Of a stretch of DNA of 64,000 bases, positions 52,195 to 61,413 are shown piece after piece. The stretch's first letter is position 1. Each line of letters begins with the position of its first letter. The position numbers and the translations under genes were made by a program. The notes below the pieces were generated by a model that was given only the letters and a program-made list of their open reading frames with translations, had not been told where the DNA came from and made no database searches. The stretch comes from Stigonema ocellatum SAG 48.90 = DSM 106950 (GTDB lineage: Bacteria > Cyanobacteriota > Cyanobacteriia > Cyanobacteriales > Nostocaceae), in contig JADQBA010000036.1 of the NCBI GenBank assembly GCA_016903675.1, positions 1 through 64,000 on the forward strand, written 5' to 3'.

Positions 52195-52217
52195 CTGCGT
52201 CCATCTGCGGTTTTTTA
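52165..52217. repeat. CATCTGCGTC repeat supplying the hpnK start
   Basis: A dispersed unit (ACAGATTTATCTGCG then CCATCTGCG copies and GGTTTTTTAAC) also occurs at 24275-24340 and 42322-42352. It overlaps the first codons of hpnK. Confidence 0.75.
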
Positions 52218-52349
52218 ACTTTATTAATTAATATTACACCTTCATCTTCACACCACAGATGTAAAATTTCACCCCACAGATGAGTTACTCCCATGACCAT
52301 CCTATGATATTTTTCACCTTATATGGCTATTCAGTAGATAATACCTACT

Positions 52350-53507
52350 ATGATTAACGCTTTACAGTTCATCCTGCTTATCCTCATTGCAGGATCTGTA
52401 GTTTATTACAGTTGGTGTGCGATCGCCACTGCTGAGTTCTTCAAAAATTCCAAACAGGAATTGGGTGCAAGCGTTGAGCCAGTGTCGGTACTCATACCGG
52501 TTTGCGGTGTAGATGATGATTCTAGACGAAACTGGGAGAGCTTCTGCCAGCAAGACTATGAAAACTACGAAGTCTTGTTTGGCGTCATGAACCCCAAAGA
52601 CCCTGCCGTTCCCATCCTAGAACAAGTGGTGGCAAAATATCCACATCGCGCTAGGCTGATCTTCTGCTTAGAGGTACGTGGTCTTAACCATCAGGTCAGC
52701 AATTTCATGCATCTACTTGAGGCTGCACAGCACCAACTCGTCATCTTCACCGATAGCGATATATACGTCCAACCGCACTACCTACGTACAGTGACAGCGC
52801 CCCTAGTAGATCCTTCTATTGGTCTGGTTACGTGCGGTTACGTTGCCCACGCGCCAGAGTTTCTCGTTCCGGCGATCGCCTCTTTAGGAAGATGCACAGA
52901 AAACATACCAAGTGTGCTGCTAGCTCGCAGTTTATCTGGCGGTAATCTGTGGTTTGCTTTTGGTGCAACAATGGCTACCCACAAATCTATACTAGCACAA
53001 GCCGGTGGATTAAAAAGCATTGTCAACCGCATCGGCTCAGATTACCACATCGGCAATATGGTGATAAATGCTGGCTATCGGATTGAACTGTCGCCATATC
53101 TCACCGAAACCGACGGTGGACGCCAGACCTTGCGACAACTCTTCCTAAGGGAGTTGCGCTGGGCTAGAACTATTCGTTACGTTGAAGGTCCCTTGTACTA
53201 CGGCAATATCTTTACTTATGGCACAGTCTATTGTATCCCTTTACTCCTGCTTTCAGGTGCTCATCCTTGGGCAGTAATTATATCCTCTGCAACTCTAATC
53301 ATCAGAATCATCCAAGCGCTAGTAGCTATTTACACCATGAACTGCCCCAAACTGGCTCCCTGGCTCTGGGCACTACCACTCCGTGATGTGTTGAGTTTTA
53401 TCATTTTTATCGGAGGAGCCTTTGGCAAGACCGTCTACTGGCGTGGCAGACACCTCCAGGTTGGGGTCGGCGGGACACTGACGGAGCAAGATTCCATCAG
53501 GGTGTAG
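52350..53507 (+). CDS. hpnI: Hopanoid glycosyltransferase HpnI
   Basis: 385 residues of the ceramide-glucosyltransferase-like GT21/GT2 group: an N-terminal membrane helix, PVSVLIPVCGVDDDSRRNWE, FTDSDIYVQPHYL (DXD), and the motif LRELRWARTIRYVEGP near residue 265, followed by C-terminal membrane helices. HpnI attaches N-acetylglucosamine to bacteriohopanetetrol at the membrane; HpnK then deacetylates the product. Divergent arrangement with hpnK supports this. The next enzyme, HpnJ, is not in the window. Confidence 0.88.
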   Translation: MINALQFILLILIAGSVVYYSWCAIATAEFFKNSKQELGASVEPVSVLIPVCGVDDDSRRNWESFCQQDYENYEVLFGVMNPKDPAVPILEQVVAKYPHRARLIFCLEVRGLNHQVSNFMHLLEAAQHQLVIFTDSDIYVQPHYLRTVTAPLVDPSIGLVTCGYVAHAPEFLVPAIASLGRCTENIPSVLLARSLSGGNLWFAFGATMATHKSILAQAGGLKSIVNRIGSDYHIGNMVINAGYRIELSPYLTETDGGRQTLRQLFLRELRWARTIRYVEGPLYYGNIFTYGTVYCIPLLLLSGAHPWAVIISSATLIIRIIQALVAIYTMNCPKLAPWLWALPLRDVLSFIIFIGGAFGKTVYWRGRHLQVGVGGTLTEQDSIRV

Positions 53508-53561
53508 AAGATTGACAAATAAACTCATAATGAGTACGCTTTATTCAGAAGCCCTGATAGT

Positions 53562-53620
53562 TCGTAGTAGCGCTTTAGCGCAAAAAGCCGCGATTTGATG
53601 CGCTAAAGCGCTACTACGAG
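53562..53620. repeat. Palindrome between hpnI and the peroxiredoxin gene
   Basis: Arms TCGTAGTAGCGCTTTAGCG and their complement are separated by a 15-base loop. It is the same family as 38931-38972. It could end the hpnI transcript; AAGGAGAAC shortly before 53650 is the next gene's ribosome site. Confidence 0.85.
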
Positions 53621-53649
53621 CTAAGAAATTACATAAGGAGAACAGACAG

Positions 53650-54384
53650 ATGTTAACTAATCGAGAGGGACAAAGAGTTCCCAACGTGACCTTCCATACC
53701 CGCCAGAATGAGCAGTGGGTGGATATCACAACTGATGAGCTATTTGCAGGCAAGACCGTGGTTGTCTTCTCATTACCAGGAGCTTTTACTCCCACATGTT
53801 CATCAACCCATGTCCCTGGTTATAATGAGTTGGCGAAGGTGTTTAAAGATAATGGCGTAGATGACATTGTTTGCATTTCCGTGAACGATGCCTTTGTGAT
53901 GAACGAATGGGCAAAGGACCAACAGGCAGAGAATATCAGACTGATTCCTGATGGCAATGGTGAGTTCACCGAAGGGATGGGACTGCTGGTGGATAAAGCA
54001 GATTTGGGGTTTGGGAAGCGGTCTTGGCGCTATTCTATGCTGGTGATAGATCGTGTGATTCAGAAGATGTTTATTGAGCCAGAAGAACCTGGAGACCCCT
54101 TTAAGGTATCGGATGCAGATACTATGCTTCGCTACATTAATCCCGATGCCGCAAAACCCAACTGCGTTTCCCTATTTGCGAAAGTTGGTTGCCCATTCTG
54201 TGCCCGTGCCAAGGCTATGCTGAAGGAGCATGGCTTGGATTATCAAGAAATTATTGTCGGTAGGGATGCGACAACTCACTCTCTTAAGGCGGTTACAGGA
54301 GCAACTACAGTTCCACAAGTCTTTATCGATGGTAAGTTAATTGGTGGTTCAGAGGCGCTAGCTGCTTATTTGGGTAGCAAGTAG
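53650..54384 (+). CDS. Peroxiredoxin 5-glutaredoxin fusion (hybrid Prx)
   Basis: 244 residues. The N-terminal ~165 form a Prx5 domain with the peroxidatic cysteine in GAFTPTCSSTHVPGY. The C-terminal ~75 form a glutaredoxin with the active site GCPFCARAK and the glutathione-site TTVPQVFIDGKLIGGSE. The fusion reduces hydroperoxides with glutathione, recycling itself through its own glutaredoxin. It acts in the cytosol. Confidence 0.94.
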   Translation: MLTNREGQRVPNVTFHTRQNEQWVDITTDELFAGKTVVVFSLPGAFTPTCSSTHVPGYNELAKVFKDNGVDDIVCISVNDAFVMNEWAKDQQAENIRLIPDGNGEFTEGMGLLVDKADLGFGKRSWRYSMLVIDRVIQKMFIEPEEPGDPFKVSDADTMLRYINPDAAKPNCVSLFAKVGCPFCARAKAMLKEHGLDYQEIIVGRDATTHSLKAVTGATTVPQVFIDGKLIGGSEALAAYLGSK

Positions 54385-54911
54385 GGTGCGTTAGCGACAG
54401 CGTAACGCACCAAAGCCTTAATGATGGTGCGTTACTGCTTCTTCGTGTTCTTCGCGTCTTCGTGGTTCAAAAAGATTTTTAAACCACGAAGACACGAAGA
54501 ACACGTTCGCGCAGCGTCTCCCCTTGGGAGAAGGTTAAATGACGAAAATTCACAAGAGCAGGATAACGGACTCTACACATTAATGAGAGTGTGGACTGTA
54601 GGTAGAAAGACTTTTTATAACAAAACGAGCTTCATAAAAATATAAATGTAATAATAGAAATAATACAATTTTATAGAGGGAAACCCCATCGGGGTGTCTA
54701 AAAGTAGGGCAGTAGGTCGGAAGAATTGCAACTGGAATTTAATATCTCGAATAAAAACGGACTGGTTCAAGGAATTGGTCACGAAGCTGGTAAATATCAC
54801 AGTAAGGATGGGTACTCGTATGCAACCTAAGAAATTAGGCATGGTTCAACTATCCGTCTCGTTGTCTCGGCTAAAGCAAAAAGATCCTCAGGGGATTCCT
54901 GGAGGTTTTAG
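54385..54911. other. Spacer with MITE-interior repeat
   Basis: A CGTTAGCGACAGCGTAACGCACC palindrome-like unit begins the gap. An arm-loop at 54440-54506 (CTTCGTGTTCTTCGCG / GACACGAAGAACACG) joined to GCGCAGCGTCTCCCC is the interior module of the MITE-like elements, without their ends. The remaining ~370 bp before the kinase gene is A/T-rich, with no convincing ORF. Confidence 0.7.
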
Positions 54912-57900
54912 ATGAATTCTAACGAGTCTTCTGAGCCATCTCCATCGGAGTCCACTGTTGATGATCTGTCGGGACGGGAACAGTCGGAAAAAAGCAATGC
55001 ATTATTTCCAATTGTGGGGATTGCTGCTTCTGCGGGGGGATTGGAGGCGTTCACGCAGTTACTAAGGCATTTACCGATAGATACTGGGATGGCATTTGTG
55101 CTGATTCAGCACTTGGACCCCAATCATAAGAGTCTGCTGACTGAGATTCTGGCGAAGACGACTCAGATGCCCGTGAGTCAAGTAACCGATGGCATGGTGG
55201 TAAAACAGAACCAGGTCTACATCATTCCGCCAAACACGAAGATGACCCTTGCTGAAGGGGCGCTACAACTTGTACCCCGTGAGAAGATTGAGGGGAAATA
55301 CATGCCTGGCGATGCGTTTTTTGCTTCGTTGGCGGCATATCTGGGTAGCAAAGCGATCGCTGTGGTTCTATCTGGAAGCGATGGAGACGGGTCACTGGGA
55401 TTGGAAGCCATCAGGGCTGCTGGCGGCATTACCTTTGCCCAGTGTGAAGCATCGGCAAAATTTAGTAGTATGCCGAACACCGCTGTTGCTACGGGTCTAG
55501 TGGACTTCATCTTACCCCCAGAAAAAATTGCTGAGGAACTGGCTCATATCAGTCGCCATCCGAACGTGACCCGTCCGATGGTAAAAACGGTTGAGATTCT
55601 CCCAGATAATGAGGATGCCCTCCCCACAATCTTTACTTTGCTGCGCACGAGCACTGGGGTTGACTTCACCAACTACAAACAAACCACCCTCAAGCGGCGG
55701 ATTGATCGGCGGATGGTGCTGTATAAGCTGCAACGGCTGGAGGATTACGTCCAGTATCTCGAAAACAATCCGGCTGAAGTACACGCGTTGTACCAGGAGA
55801 TTCTCATCAGTGTTACCAGTTTTTTCCGTGACCCGGAAGCTTATGAAGCCTTAAAGGAGCGAGTATTTCCAATTATCACAAAGGGTAAGTCAGTTGAGTC
55901 ATCTATTCGGATCTGGGTGCCGGGATGTGCAACTGGTGAGGAGGTTTACTCAATTGCCATGTGCTTGCTGGAGTTTTTGGACGATGTGAGTCCCAAGCCT
56001 GTTATCCAAATTTTTGCTACGGACATTAACGAGAAGGCGATCGAAAAAGCCCGCGCAGGCATCTATCAGCAGAACCAGATGGTTGATGTCTCACAAGAAC
56101 GGCTCAGACGCTTCTTTATCCAAGTGGAAAGGGGCTATCAGATCAGCAAGTCGATTCGCGAACGGTGTGTCTTCGCTAGACAAAACTTGATTGGGGATCC
56201 GCCATTTTCCAATCTGGATCTGATTAGTTGTCGCAATGTGCTGATTTATTTGGAATCGGTTTTGCACAAGCAGGTGATGCCAATTTTCCATTACAGTCTC
56301 AAGCCCACAGGGTTTCTGATGTTAGGGACCTCAGAGAGTGCGGGAGAATTGTCGGACTTGTTTATTTTAGTGGATAGAAAGAACAAAATTTATTCAAAAA
56401 AGTTGGTAAAACCTCGCCTCAACTTTGACTTTGCCACCAGCAAGTATCCCATAGCGAAAGTAGACCCTGACAAGCGCATGAATCAGGAGACTGGGGATGT
56501 TGTTGACTTACAGACATGGGCTGACCGCATCGTCTTAAATCGCTATGCCCCAGTTGGCGTCCTGATCAGCGACGATATGGAGATTCTGCAATTCCGGGGA
56601 GAAACCAGTCCCTATTTGAAACCAGCCCCAGGTCAGCCCAGCTTCAACCTGCTCAAAATGGCACGACTCGGCTTGCGGGAAGAGTTGCGTACCGCGATTC
56701 ATCATGCGAAAAGGCAGGATGTTTCAGTGAGAAAGGAAAATTTACACATCGAAGGAAGCAATCCGCCTCAATCTGTCAATATTGAGGTGATTCCGTTCAA
56801 GGCTCCAAAAGCAGAAGATCGCTACTTTCTTGTCTTATTTGAGAATGTACCTGAAAGAGCAAATCAACCTGACCCAGTCAGACCGGGAAGTGGGGAACTC
56901 TTAGGCGATCTGGAAATACTCCGGCTAAAACAGCAACTAAAAGCCGTTGAGCAGGAGCTTGCTGCCACTCAAGAGTATTTGGAAGCGGTTATTGACGAGC
57001 AGTCAACCACGACTCAAGACCTGAAACTGGCTAATGAAGAAATCCTCTCGAGCAACGAGGAACTGCAAAGCACTAATGAAGAGTTGCAAACAGCGAAAGA
57101 AGAGGTTCAAGCAAGTAACGAAGAACTTAACACAACTAACGAAGAATTGCACAGTCGGAATCTCGAATTACACCAGGTCAATAACGATCTCTTGAATGTG
57201 CTTAGCAGTGTCAATATTCCCATTCTAATTGTGGCAAGTGATTTGCGTATTCGCCGCTTCACTCCTACCGCACAGCGGATACTGAATCTGATTCCGACGG
57301 ATGTGGGGCGACCATTCAGCGATATCCGCTCCACTCTTGACGTTCCCAATTTAGAGTCATTGCTCCTAGAGGTGATAGACACCCTTAATGTCAAAGAACT
57401 GGAGGTGCAAGACCAGGCTCAGGTTTGGTATAATCTCCGCATCCGACCCTACAGAACCACGGAAAATCAAATTGATGGCGCGGTGATGGTATTGGTGGAT
57501 ATTGATGCCCTCAAGCGAAGTGCCAAGGAGCTTGAAGAAGCCCGTGATTATGCTGAAGCCATGGTGGAGACTGTACGATCACCTTTAGTTGTTCTTAATT
57601 CTAGCTTACAAGTTATCACAGCCAATCAGGCTTTTTATCAAACCTTCCAAGTAACCCCTGCACAGACAGAACAGCACCTGATCTTTGAGTTAGGAAACGG
57701 TCAGTGGAACATTCCCGAACTAATCTCTCTCCTCGAACAAATTCTTCCCCACAACATTCACCTTCAAGATTTTGAAGTGGAACACGTCTTCGAGAAAATT
57801 GGGCGCAGAACCATGCTGCTCAATGCTCGGAAAATCTTTCTTCAAGGCAATGACCACACCATTCTGCTGGCGATGGAAGATATCACCCAGCGGAAGCAGT

Positions 57901-59180
57901 TTGAGGCAGAACGTGCTCAGCTATTGGCTCAGGAACAGTCAGCTCGCCAGGAAGCTGAGGCATCTAACCGAGCAAAGGATGAGTTTTTATCCATTCTCTC
58001 ACATGAACTCCGCAACCCGCTCAGTGCCATGGTGGGATGGTCTCAGTTGCTGCGATCGCGCACCCTTGACGCAGCCACAATCAATCGTGCACTTGAAGTC
58101 ATCGAGCGCAGCGCTAGGGCACAAACTCAACTGATTGAGGAACTCCTGGACGTCTCACGCATTACCACGGGCAAACTCCATCTAAATACCCGTCTGATTC
58201 ATCTCGTCCCTATCATTGACGCAGCGATCGAGGTGGTCCGTTTGTCAGCAGAGGCGAAAAATATTCAGATTCAATCCCGCTACTCACCTGACATTGGAAA
58301 GGTACTGGGTGATATGGTTCGCTTGCAGCAAGTCATGTGGAATTTGCTTTCTAATGCTATCAAATTTACCCCAGTTGGGGGACGGGTAGAAGTCACACTG
58401 AAGTCCGTTGATTCCCAAGCCGAAATTCGAGTGAGCGACACCGGTCACGGTATCCCTACTGACTTTCTCCCTTATGTTTTTGACCGCTTTCGTCAGGCTA
58501 ACACCACCAAAACTCGTACCAATAATGGTCTTGGACTGGGACTGAGCATTGTCCGTCATTTGGTGGAACTTCACGGCGGTACGGTTCATGCAGAAAGTCC
58601 AGGTGAGGGACAAGGAGCGACGTTTACCGTCAGGCTACCACTGCCGACGAGCAGGGAAGATGTTGAGCAGGAAAAGGACAGGGGGAGAGGGGGAGGGGGG
58701 GACACTCTGAGTGTTCCGTCTTCAAAAACCGCGTTGCCCAGTGTCACACCCTCCCCGTCATCTCCCACCGCCCCTCTATCTATGCTGGAGGGCTTGCACG
58801 TACTCGTTGTGGATGACGAAGCGGATACCCGTGAGTTACTCATGACCATGCTGAAACAGTATGGATCTGAAGTGACGGTGACGGCATCTGCTGACGAAGC
58901 GCTTTCAGTACTCACCACGAACCCTGGAATGTATGATGTACTCTTGTCTGATATCGGTATGCCAGACCAGGACGGCTATGCCCTAATCCGGCAGGTGCGA
59001 TCGCTTGGTGCTGAGGCTGGAGGACAAATTCCAGCGGCAGCACTGACGGCTTATGTCAGGGTGGAAGAGCAGCAAGAGGCTCTTTCGGCAGGTTTCCAAA
59101 TGCACATCGCTAAACCTGTCGAGCCTGATCAACTGGCATTCATGGTTGCGAATTTAGCTGGACGAGCTAGAATTGGTTGA
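54912..59180 (+). CDS. CheB-CheR-PAS-histidine kinase-receiver hybrid sensor
   Basis: 1,422 residues. A CheB methylesterase domain (~30-215) has Ser in GIAASAGGLEAF, His in IQHLDPNHKS and Asp in SGSDGDGSLG. CheR (~235-490) has WVPGCATGEEVYSIAM and SCRNVLIYLE. A long coiled coil (~670-765, ELQSTNEELQTAKEEVQASN) leads to PAS-like domains (~765-1010). The kinase has SILSHELRNPLSAM (His ~1030), LLSNAIKFTP, DTGHGIP and GLGLGLSIVRHL. A receiver closes the protein (~1296-1415; LLSDIGMPDQDGYA). Such fusions act as soluble sensors independent of chemoreceptors. No methyl-accepting protein is adjacent. Confidence 0.95.
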   Translation: MNSNESSEPSPSESTVDDLSGREQSEKSNALFPIVGIAASAGGLEAFTQLLRHLPIDTGMAFVLIQHLDPNHKSLLTEILAKTTQMPVSQVTDGMVVKQNQVYIIPPNTKMTLAEGALQLVPREKIEGKYMPGDAFFASLAAYLGSKAIAVVLSGSDGDGSLGLEAIRAAGGITFAQCEASAKFSSMPNTAVATGLVDFILPPEKIAEELAHISRHPNVTRPMVKTVEILPDNEDALPTIFTLLRTSTGVDFTNYKQTTLKRRIDRRMVLYKLQRLEDYVQYLENNPAEVHALYQEILISVTSFFRDPEAYEALKERVFPIITKGKSVESSIRIWVPGCATGEEVYSIAMCLLEFLDDVSPKPVIQIFATDINEKAIEKARAGIYQQNQMVDVSQERLRRFFIQVERGYQISKSIRERCVFARQNLIGDPPFSNLDLISCRNVLIYLESVLHKQVMPIFHYSLKPTGFLMLGTSESAGELSDLFILVDRKNKIYSKKLVKPRLNFDFATSKYPIAKVDPDKRMNQETGDVVDLQTWADRIVLNRYAPVGVLISDDMEILQFRGETSPYLKPAPGQPSFNLLKMARLGLREELRTAIHHAKRQDVSVRKENLHIEGSNPPQSVNIEVIPFKAPKAEDRYFLVLFENVPERANQPDPVRPGSGELLGDLEILRLKQQLKAVEQELAATQEYLEAVIDEQSTTTQDLKLANEEILSSNEELQSTNEELQTAKEEVQASNEELNTTNEELHSRNLELHQVNNDLLNVLSSVNIPILIVASDLRIRRFTPTAQRILNLIPTDVGRPFSDIRSTLDVPNLESLLLEVIDTLNVKELEVQDQAQVWYNLRIRPYRTTENQIDGAVMVLVDIDALKRSAKELEEARDYAEAMVETVRSPLVVLNSSLQVITANQAFYQTFQVTPAQTEQHLIFELGNGQWNIPELISLLEQILPHNIHLQDFEVEHVFEKIGRRTMLLNARKIFLQGNDHTILLAMEDITQRKQFEAERAQLLAQEQSARQEAEASNRAKDEFLSILSHELRNPLSAMVGWSQLLRSRTLDAATINRALEVIERSARAQTQLIEELLDVSRITTGKLHLNTRLIHLVPIIDAAIEVVRLSAEAKNIQIQSRYSPDIGKVLGDMVRLQQVMWNLLSNAIKFTPVGGRVEVTLKSVDSQAEIRVSDTGHGIPTDFLPYVFDRFRQANTTKTRTNNGLGLGLSIVRHLVELHGGTVHAESPGEGQGATFTVRLPLPTSREDVEQEKDRGRGGGGDTLSVPSSKTALPSVTPSPSSPTAPLSMLEGLHVLVVDDEADTRELLMTMLKQYGSEVTVTASADEALSVLTTNPGMYDVLLSDIGMPDQDGYALIRQVRSLGAEAGGQIPAAALTAYVRVEEQQEALSAGFQMHIAKPVEPDQLAFMVANLAGRARIG

Positions 59181-59185
59181 GAGTG

Positions 59186-59234
59186 GTAGAGACGCGATTA
59201 ATCCCTGTAGAGACGCGATTAATCGCGTCTCTAC
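59186..59234. repeat. GAGACGCGATTAATCGCGTCTC palindrome, one and a half copies
   Basis: A full 28-bp palindrome at 59207-59234 is preceded by half a copy at 59186-59203. It lies between convergent genes, where it could act as a bidirectional terminator. Confidence 0.88.
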
Positions 59235-59251
59235 CATGTGAGAGGTGTCTA

Positions 59252-59776
59252 TTAAGCAGACACCAAACGTCGTAAAGATTCAGCGCGGCGCTTAGCAGTA
59301 GCGTTTTTCGGATCGTGTTTGAGTGCTTCAGAGTAAGTGTCCAATGCCTGAGCAGTTAACTTTTTGCGCTCATAGGCATGAGCAAGATTGTTCAATGCTA
59401 TCACATAGTCGGGTTTGTTTTTGATTGCTTCTTTGTACTGACGAATTGCTAAGTCGTACTGTTCTTGAGAAAAGTAAGCATAGCCCAACCCATTGTAAAT
59501 GGGAGCAACATTTTCTTCTTTCTCTTCCTCAGCAGCTTTGATGGCTTTTTGAAATAGGCTAATAGCTTGGGAATATAATTTTTTCTCTAAATAAATACTT
59601 GCCAATTCGTAGTTTTCTTGCGTTGTCCCCTTTTCTTTATTCAGTTTCTTCCGCAGTCTTGAGAAGGCGCTTTCAAGCTTCCGAGTTTTCAATATTTGCC
59701 GAAAAATGCTGACTACCGTAAATAAGAGCACAACCACGAAAATTGACAGATAAAAAACCGCTAAATTGTTATCCAT
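59252..59776 (-). CDS. Membrane-anchored TPR protein
   Basis: 174 residues from ATG 59776: one N-terminal transmembrane helix (LAVFYLSIFVVVLLFTVVSI) and then three to four tetratricopeptide units (ELASIYLEKKLYSQAISLFQ; NGLGYAYFSQEQYDLAIRQY; LNNLAHAYERKKLTAQALDT). It is probably a scaffold for a membrane complex, perhaps in photosystem assembly, like other cyanobacterial TPR proteins (inference). The GGAGTTA repeats just upstream provide its only Shine-Dalgarno-like sequence. Confidence 0.85.
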   Translation of the reverse strand: MDNNLAVFYLSIFVVVLLFTVVSIFRQILKTRKLESAFSRLRKKLNKEKGTTQENYELASIYLEKKLYSQAISLFQKAIKAAEEEKEENVAPIYNGLGYAYFSQEQYDLAIRQYKEAIKNKPDYVIALNNLAHAYERKKLTAQALDTYSEALKHDPKNATAKRRAESLRRLVSA

Positions 59777-59785
59777 TGCCACTCC

Positions 59786-59952
59786 TAACTCCTAACTCCT
59801 AACTCCTAACTCCCCACTCCCCACTCCCCACTCCCCACTCCCCACTCCCCACTCCTAACTCCCCACTCCCCACTCCCCACTCCCCACTCCCCACTCCCCA
59901 CTCCCCACTCCCCACTCCCCACTCCCCACTCCCCACTCCCCACTCCCCACTC
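59786..59952. repeat. STRR array between two genes, coding for the tail of the next one
   Basis: AACTCCT heptamers (59782-59811) are followed by about 20 CCCCACT heptamers to 59952. On the minus strand the array is read through as codons of the solute-binding protein. Confidence 0.92.
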
Positions 59953-60762
59953 CTTTAAACCCCAATAGGTAGCGCGTTGTTTGAGCCAACCTTCAGCTAT
60001 ATAATGAGAGATGGCTTCATTCACTCGTTGTCGCAACTTATCGTACTGCAATCCCTTGGGCATGACTACAGATAAGGGTTCCGTTGATAGCTTTGTTGGT
60101 AATATTTTATATTGCGGATATTCTTGTATCCAACCGCTGAGGAGGCTAATATCAGCAGCAAAAGCTGTGACTGCATTGCTTTCTGTTAGCGATCGCCCTT
60201 CTTCATAAGAATCAACTCCCACTAACTCGGCATGTGGCAAATAATACCGTACTGTTGCAATGGTACTAGAGTTTTTGAGAACAGCTATTTTGCGCTTTGT
60301 CAAGTCACTCAGCTTTTGGACTGAAGGATCTTTTGTGACTAATGCAGTACCATCAAAGTAGTAAGGGACACTGAAACTAACTAAGCGTTCCCGTGAGGAG
60401 GTTGCTGTCACCCTCGCTATGGTGAGGTCAACTTTATGGTCTAAAACGAGAGATAGGCGATCGCGATTTGCGACAGGTTGCAACTTTACAGCATTTTGTT
60501 TATTCAGCAAGTCAACTGCTAACGCTTTTGCTAAATCTATTTCAAAACCTTGTAAATTGCCGTTTACATCTCTAAATCCCAGTGGACGCAAGTTATCTTT
60601 GACAGCAACATTCAAATATCCCCGCTGCTGAATTTTTGCCATATCAGCACCCGATGCCGATAACTGTGTATAAAGGAGAACACAGCATAAACCCAAAACA
60701 AGAATCATGAATGATGAACCATGAACAATAAGTAATGACACCCTCCCCAACTTAATCTTCAT
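59806..60762 (-). CDS. Periplasmic solute-binding protein (family 3) with STRR-encoded C-terminal tail
   Basis: 318 residues. A hydrophobic N-terminus (FMILVLGLCCVLLYTQLSAS) acts as signal peptide or anchor. Residues ~40-268 form a family-3 amino-acid/polar solute-binding domain (YLNVAVKDNLRPLGFRDVNG; GFEIDLAKALAVDLL; VDLTIARVTATSSRERLVSF; AVLKNSSTIATVRYYLP). The last 48 residues are (EWGVGSG)n, encoded by GGGGAGT repeats. The start may be 60762 or Met 60708, since the first 18 codons also contain repeat DNA. No permease or ATPase genes are adjacent. Confidence 0.88.
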   Translation of the reverse strand: MKIKLGRVSLLIVHGSSFMILVLGLCCVLLYTQLSASGADMAKIQQRGYLNVAVKDNLRPLGFRDVNGNLQGFEIDLAKALAVDLLNKQNAVKLQPVANRDRLSLVLDHKVDLTIARVTATSSRERLVSFSVPYYFDGTALVTKDPSVQKLSDLTKRKIAVLKNSSTIATVRYYLPHAELVGVDSYEEGRSLTESNAVTAFAADISLLSGWIQEYPQYKILPTKLSTEPLSVVMPKGLQYDKLRQRVNEAISHYIAEGWLKQRATYWGLKEWGVGSGEWGVGSGEWGVGSGEWGVGSGEWGVRSGEWGVGSGEWGVGS

Positions 60763-60787
60763 AATTCATAATTCATAATTCATAATT

Positions 60788-61144
60788 TTATCGTTTAGCA
60801 AGGCTAGCCAATTCAGCGACTTTGCCAAAACTTCCAGGATCGAGGACTGCCATTTGCGCCAACATCTTGCGATTAAGTAGGATATTAGCTTTTTTCAGAT
60901 TACCGATCAACTGACTATAACTCATGCCGTGTTGGCGTGCAGCAGCGTTGATGCGGGTGATCCAGAGGCGACGGAAATCGCGTTTGCGCTTTTTGCGATC
61001 GCGGTAGGCACTTCGCAGCGCCTTCATCACTTGTTGATTGGCGGTTCTAAACAGAGTTGAGTGGGAACCGCGAAAACCTTTAGCTAGTTTGAGAATTTTA
61101 TTGCGGCGTTTACGAGCTACGTTACCGCGTTTTACCCGAGTCAT
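60788..61144 (-). CDS. rplT: 50S ribosomal protein L20
   Basis: 118 residues, exactly L20-like: MTRVKRGNVARKRRNKILKL, FRRLWITRINAAARQHGMSY and NRKMLAQMAVLDPGSF. It binds 23S rRNA early in large-subunit assembly. It lies 20 bp downstream of rpmI, as in most bacteria. infC is not adjacent. Confidence 0.98.
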   Translation of the reverse strand: MTRVKRGNVARKRRNKILKLAKGFRGSHSTLFRTANQQVMKALRSAYRDRKKRKRDFRRLWITRINAAARQHGMSYSQLIGNLKKANILLNRKMLAQMAVLDPGSFGKVAELASLAKR

Positions 61145-61164
61145 AACTTAAATTCCTGAAGTAC

Positions 61165-61362
61165 TTACAAGTAGGGAAGCATTAAGCGTACATTTTCTTC
61201 ATCGCGTTCGTTCACGACTGCCATGTTTGACATTTTACGCTTTTTATTAGAAGTCTTGTGTTCTAGAAGGTGATTTTTGCCAGCTTTGCGACGCATGATT
61301 TTACCGCTACCTGTGGCGCGGAATCTTTTCGCTGCTGCTTTACGAGTTTTGAGTTTAGGCAT
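61165..61362 (-). CDS. rpmI: 50S ribosomal protein L35
   Basis: 65 residues starting at ATG 61362 (MPKLKTRKAAAKRFRATGSG), with the typical HLLEHKTSNKKRKM. The seven in-frame codons upstream are not part of the family. It forms an operon with rplT. Confidence 0.97.
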   Translation of the reverse strand: MPKLKTRKAAAKRFRATGSGKIMRRKAGKNHLLEHKTSNKKRKMSNMAVVNERDEENVRLMLPYL

Positions 61363-61413
61363 GGGTTGGCTTTCAAACGACACAATCCAATATGATACTA
61401 CATCTTTTGGTTC

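Noticed and set aside
54694..54915. 73-codon frame ending at the start of the hybrid kinase gene
   Set aside because: There is no ribosome site, no recognisable domain and unusual composition. Most likely leader sequence.
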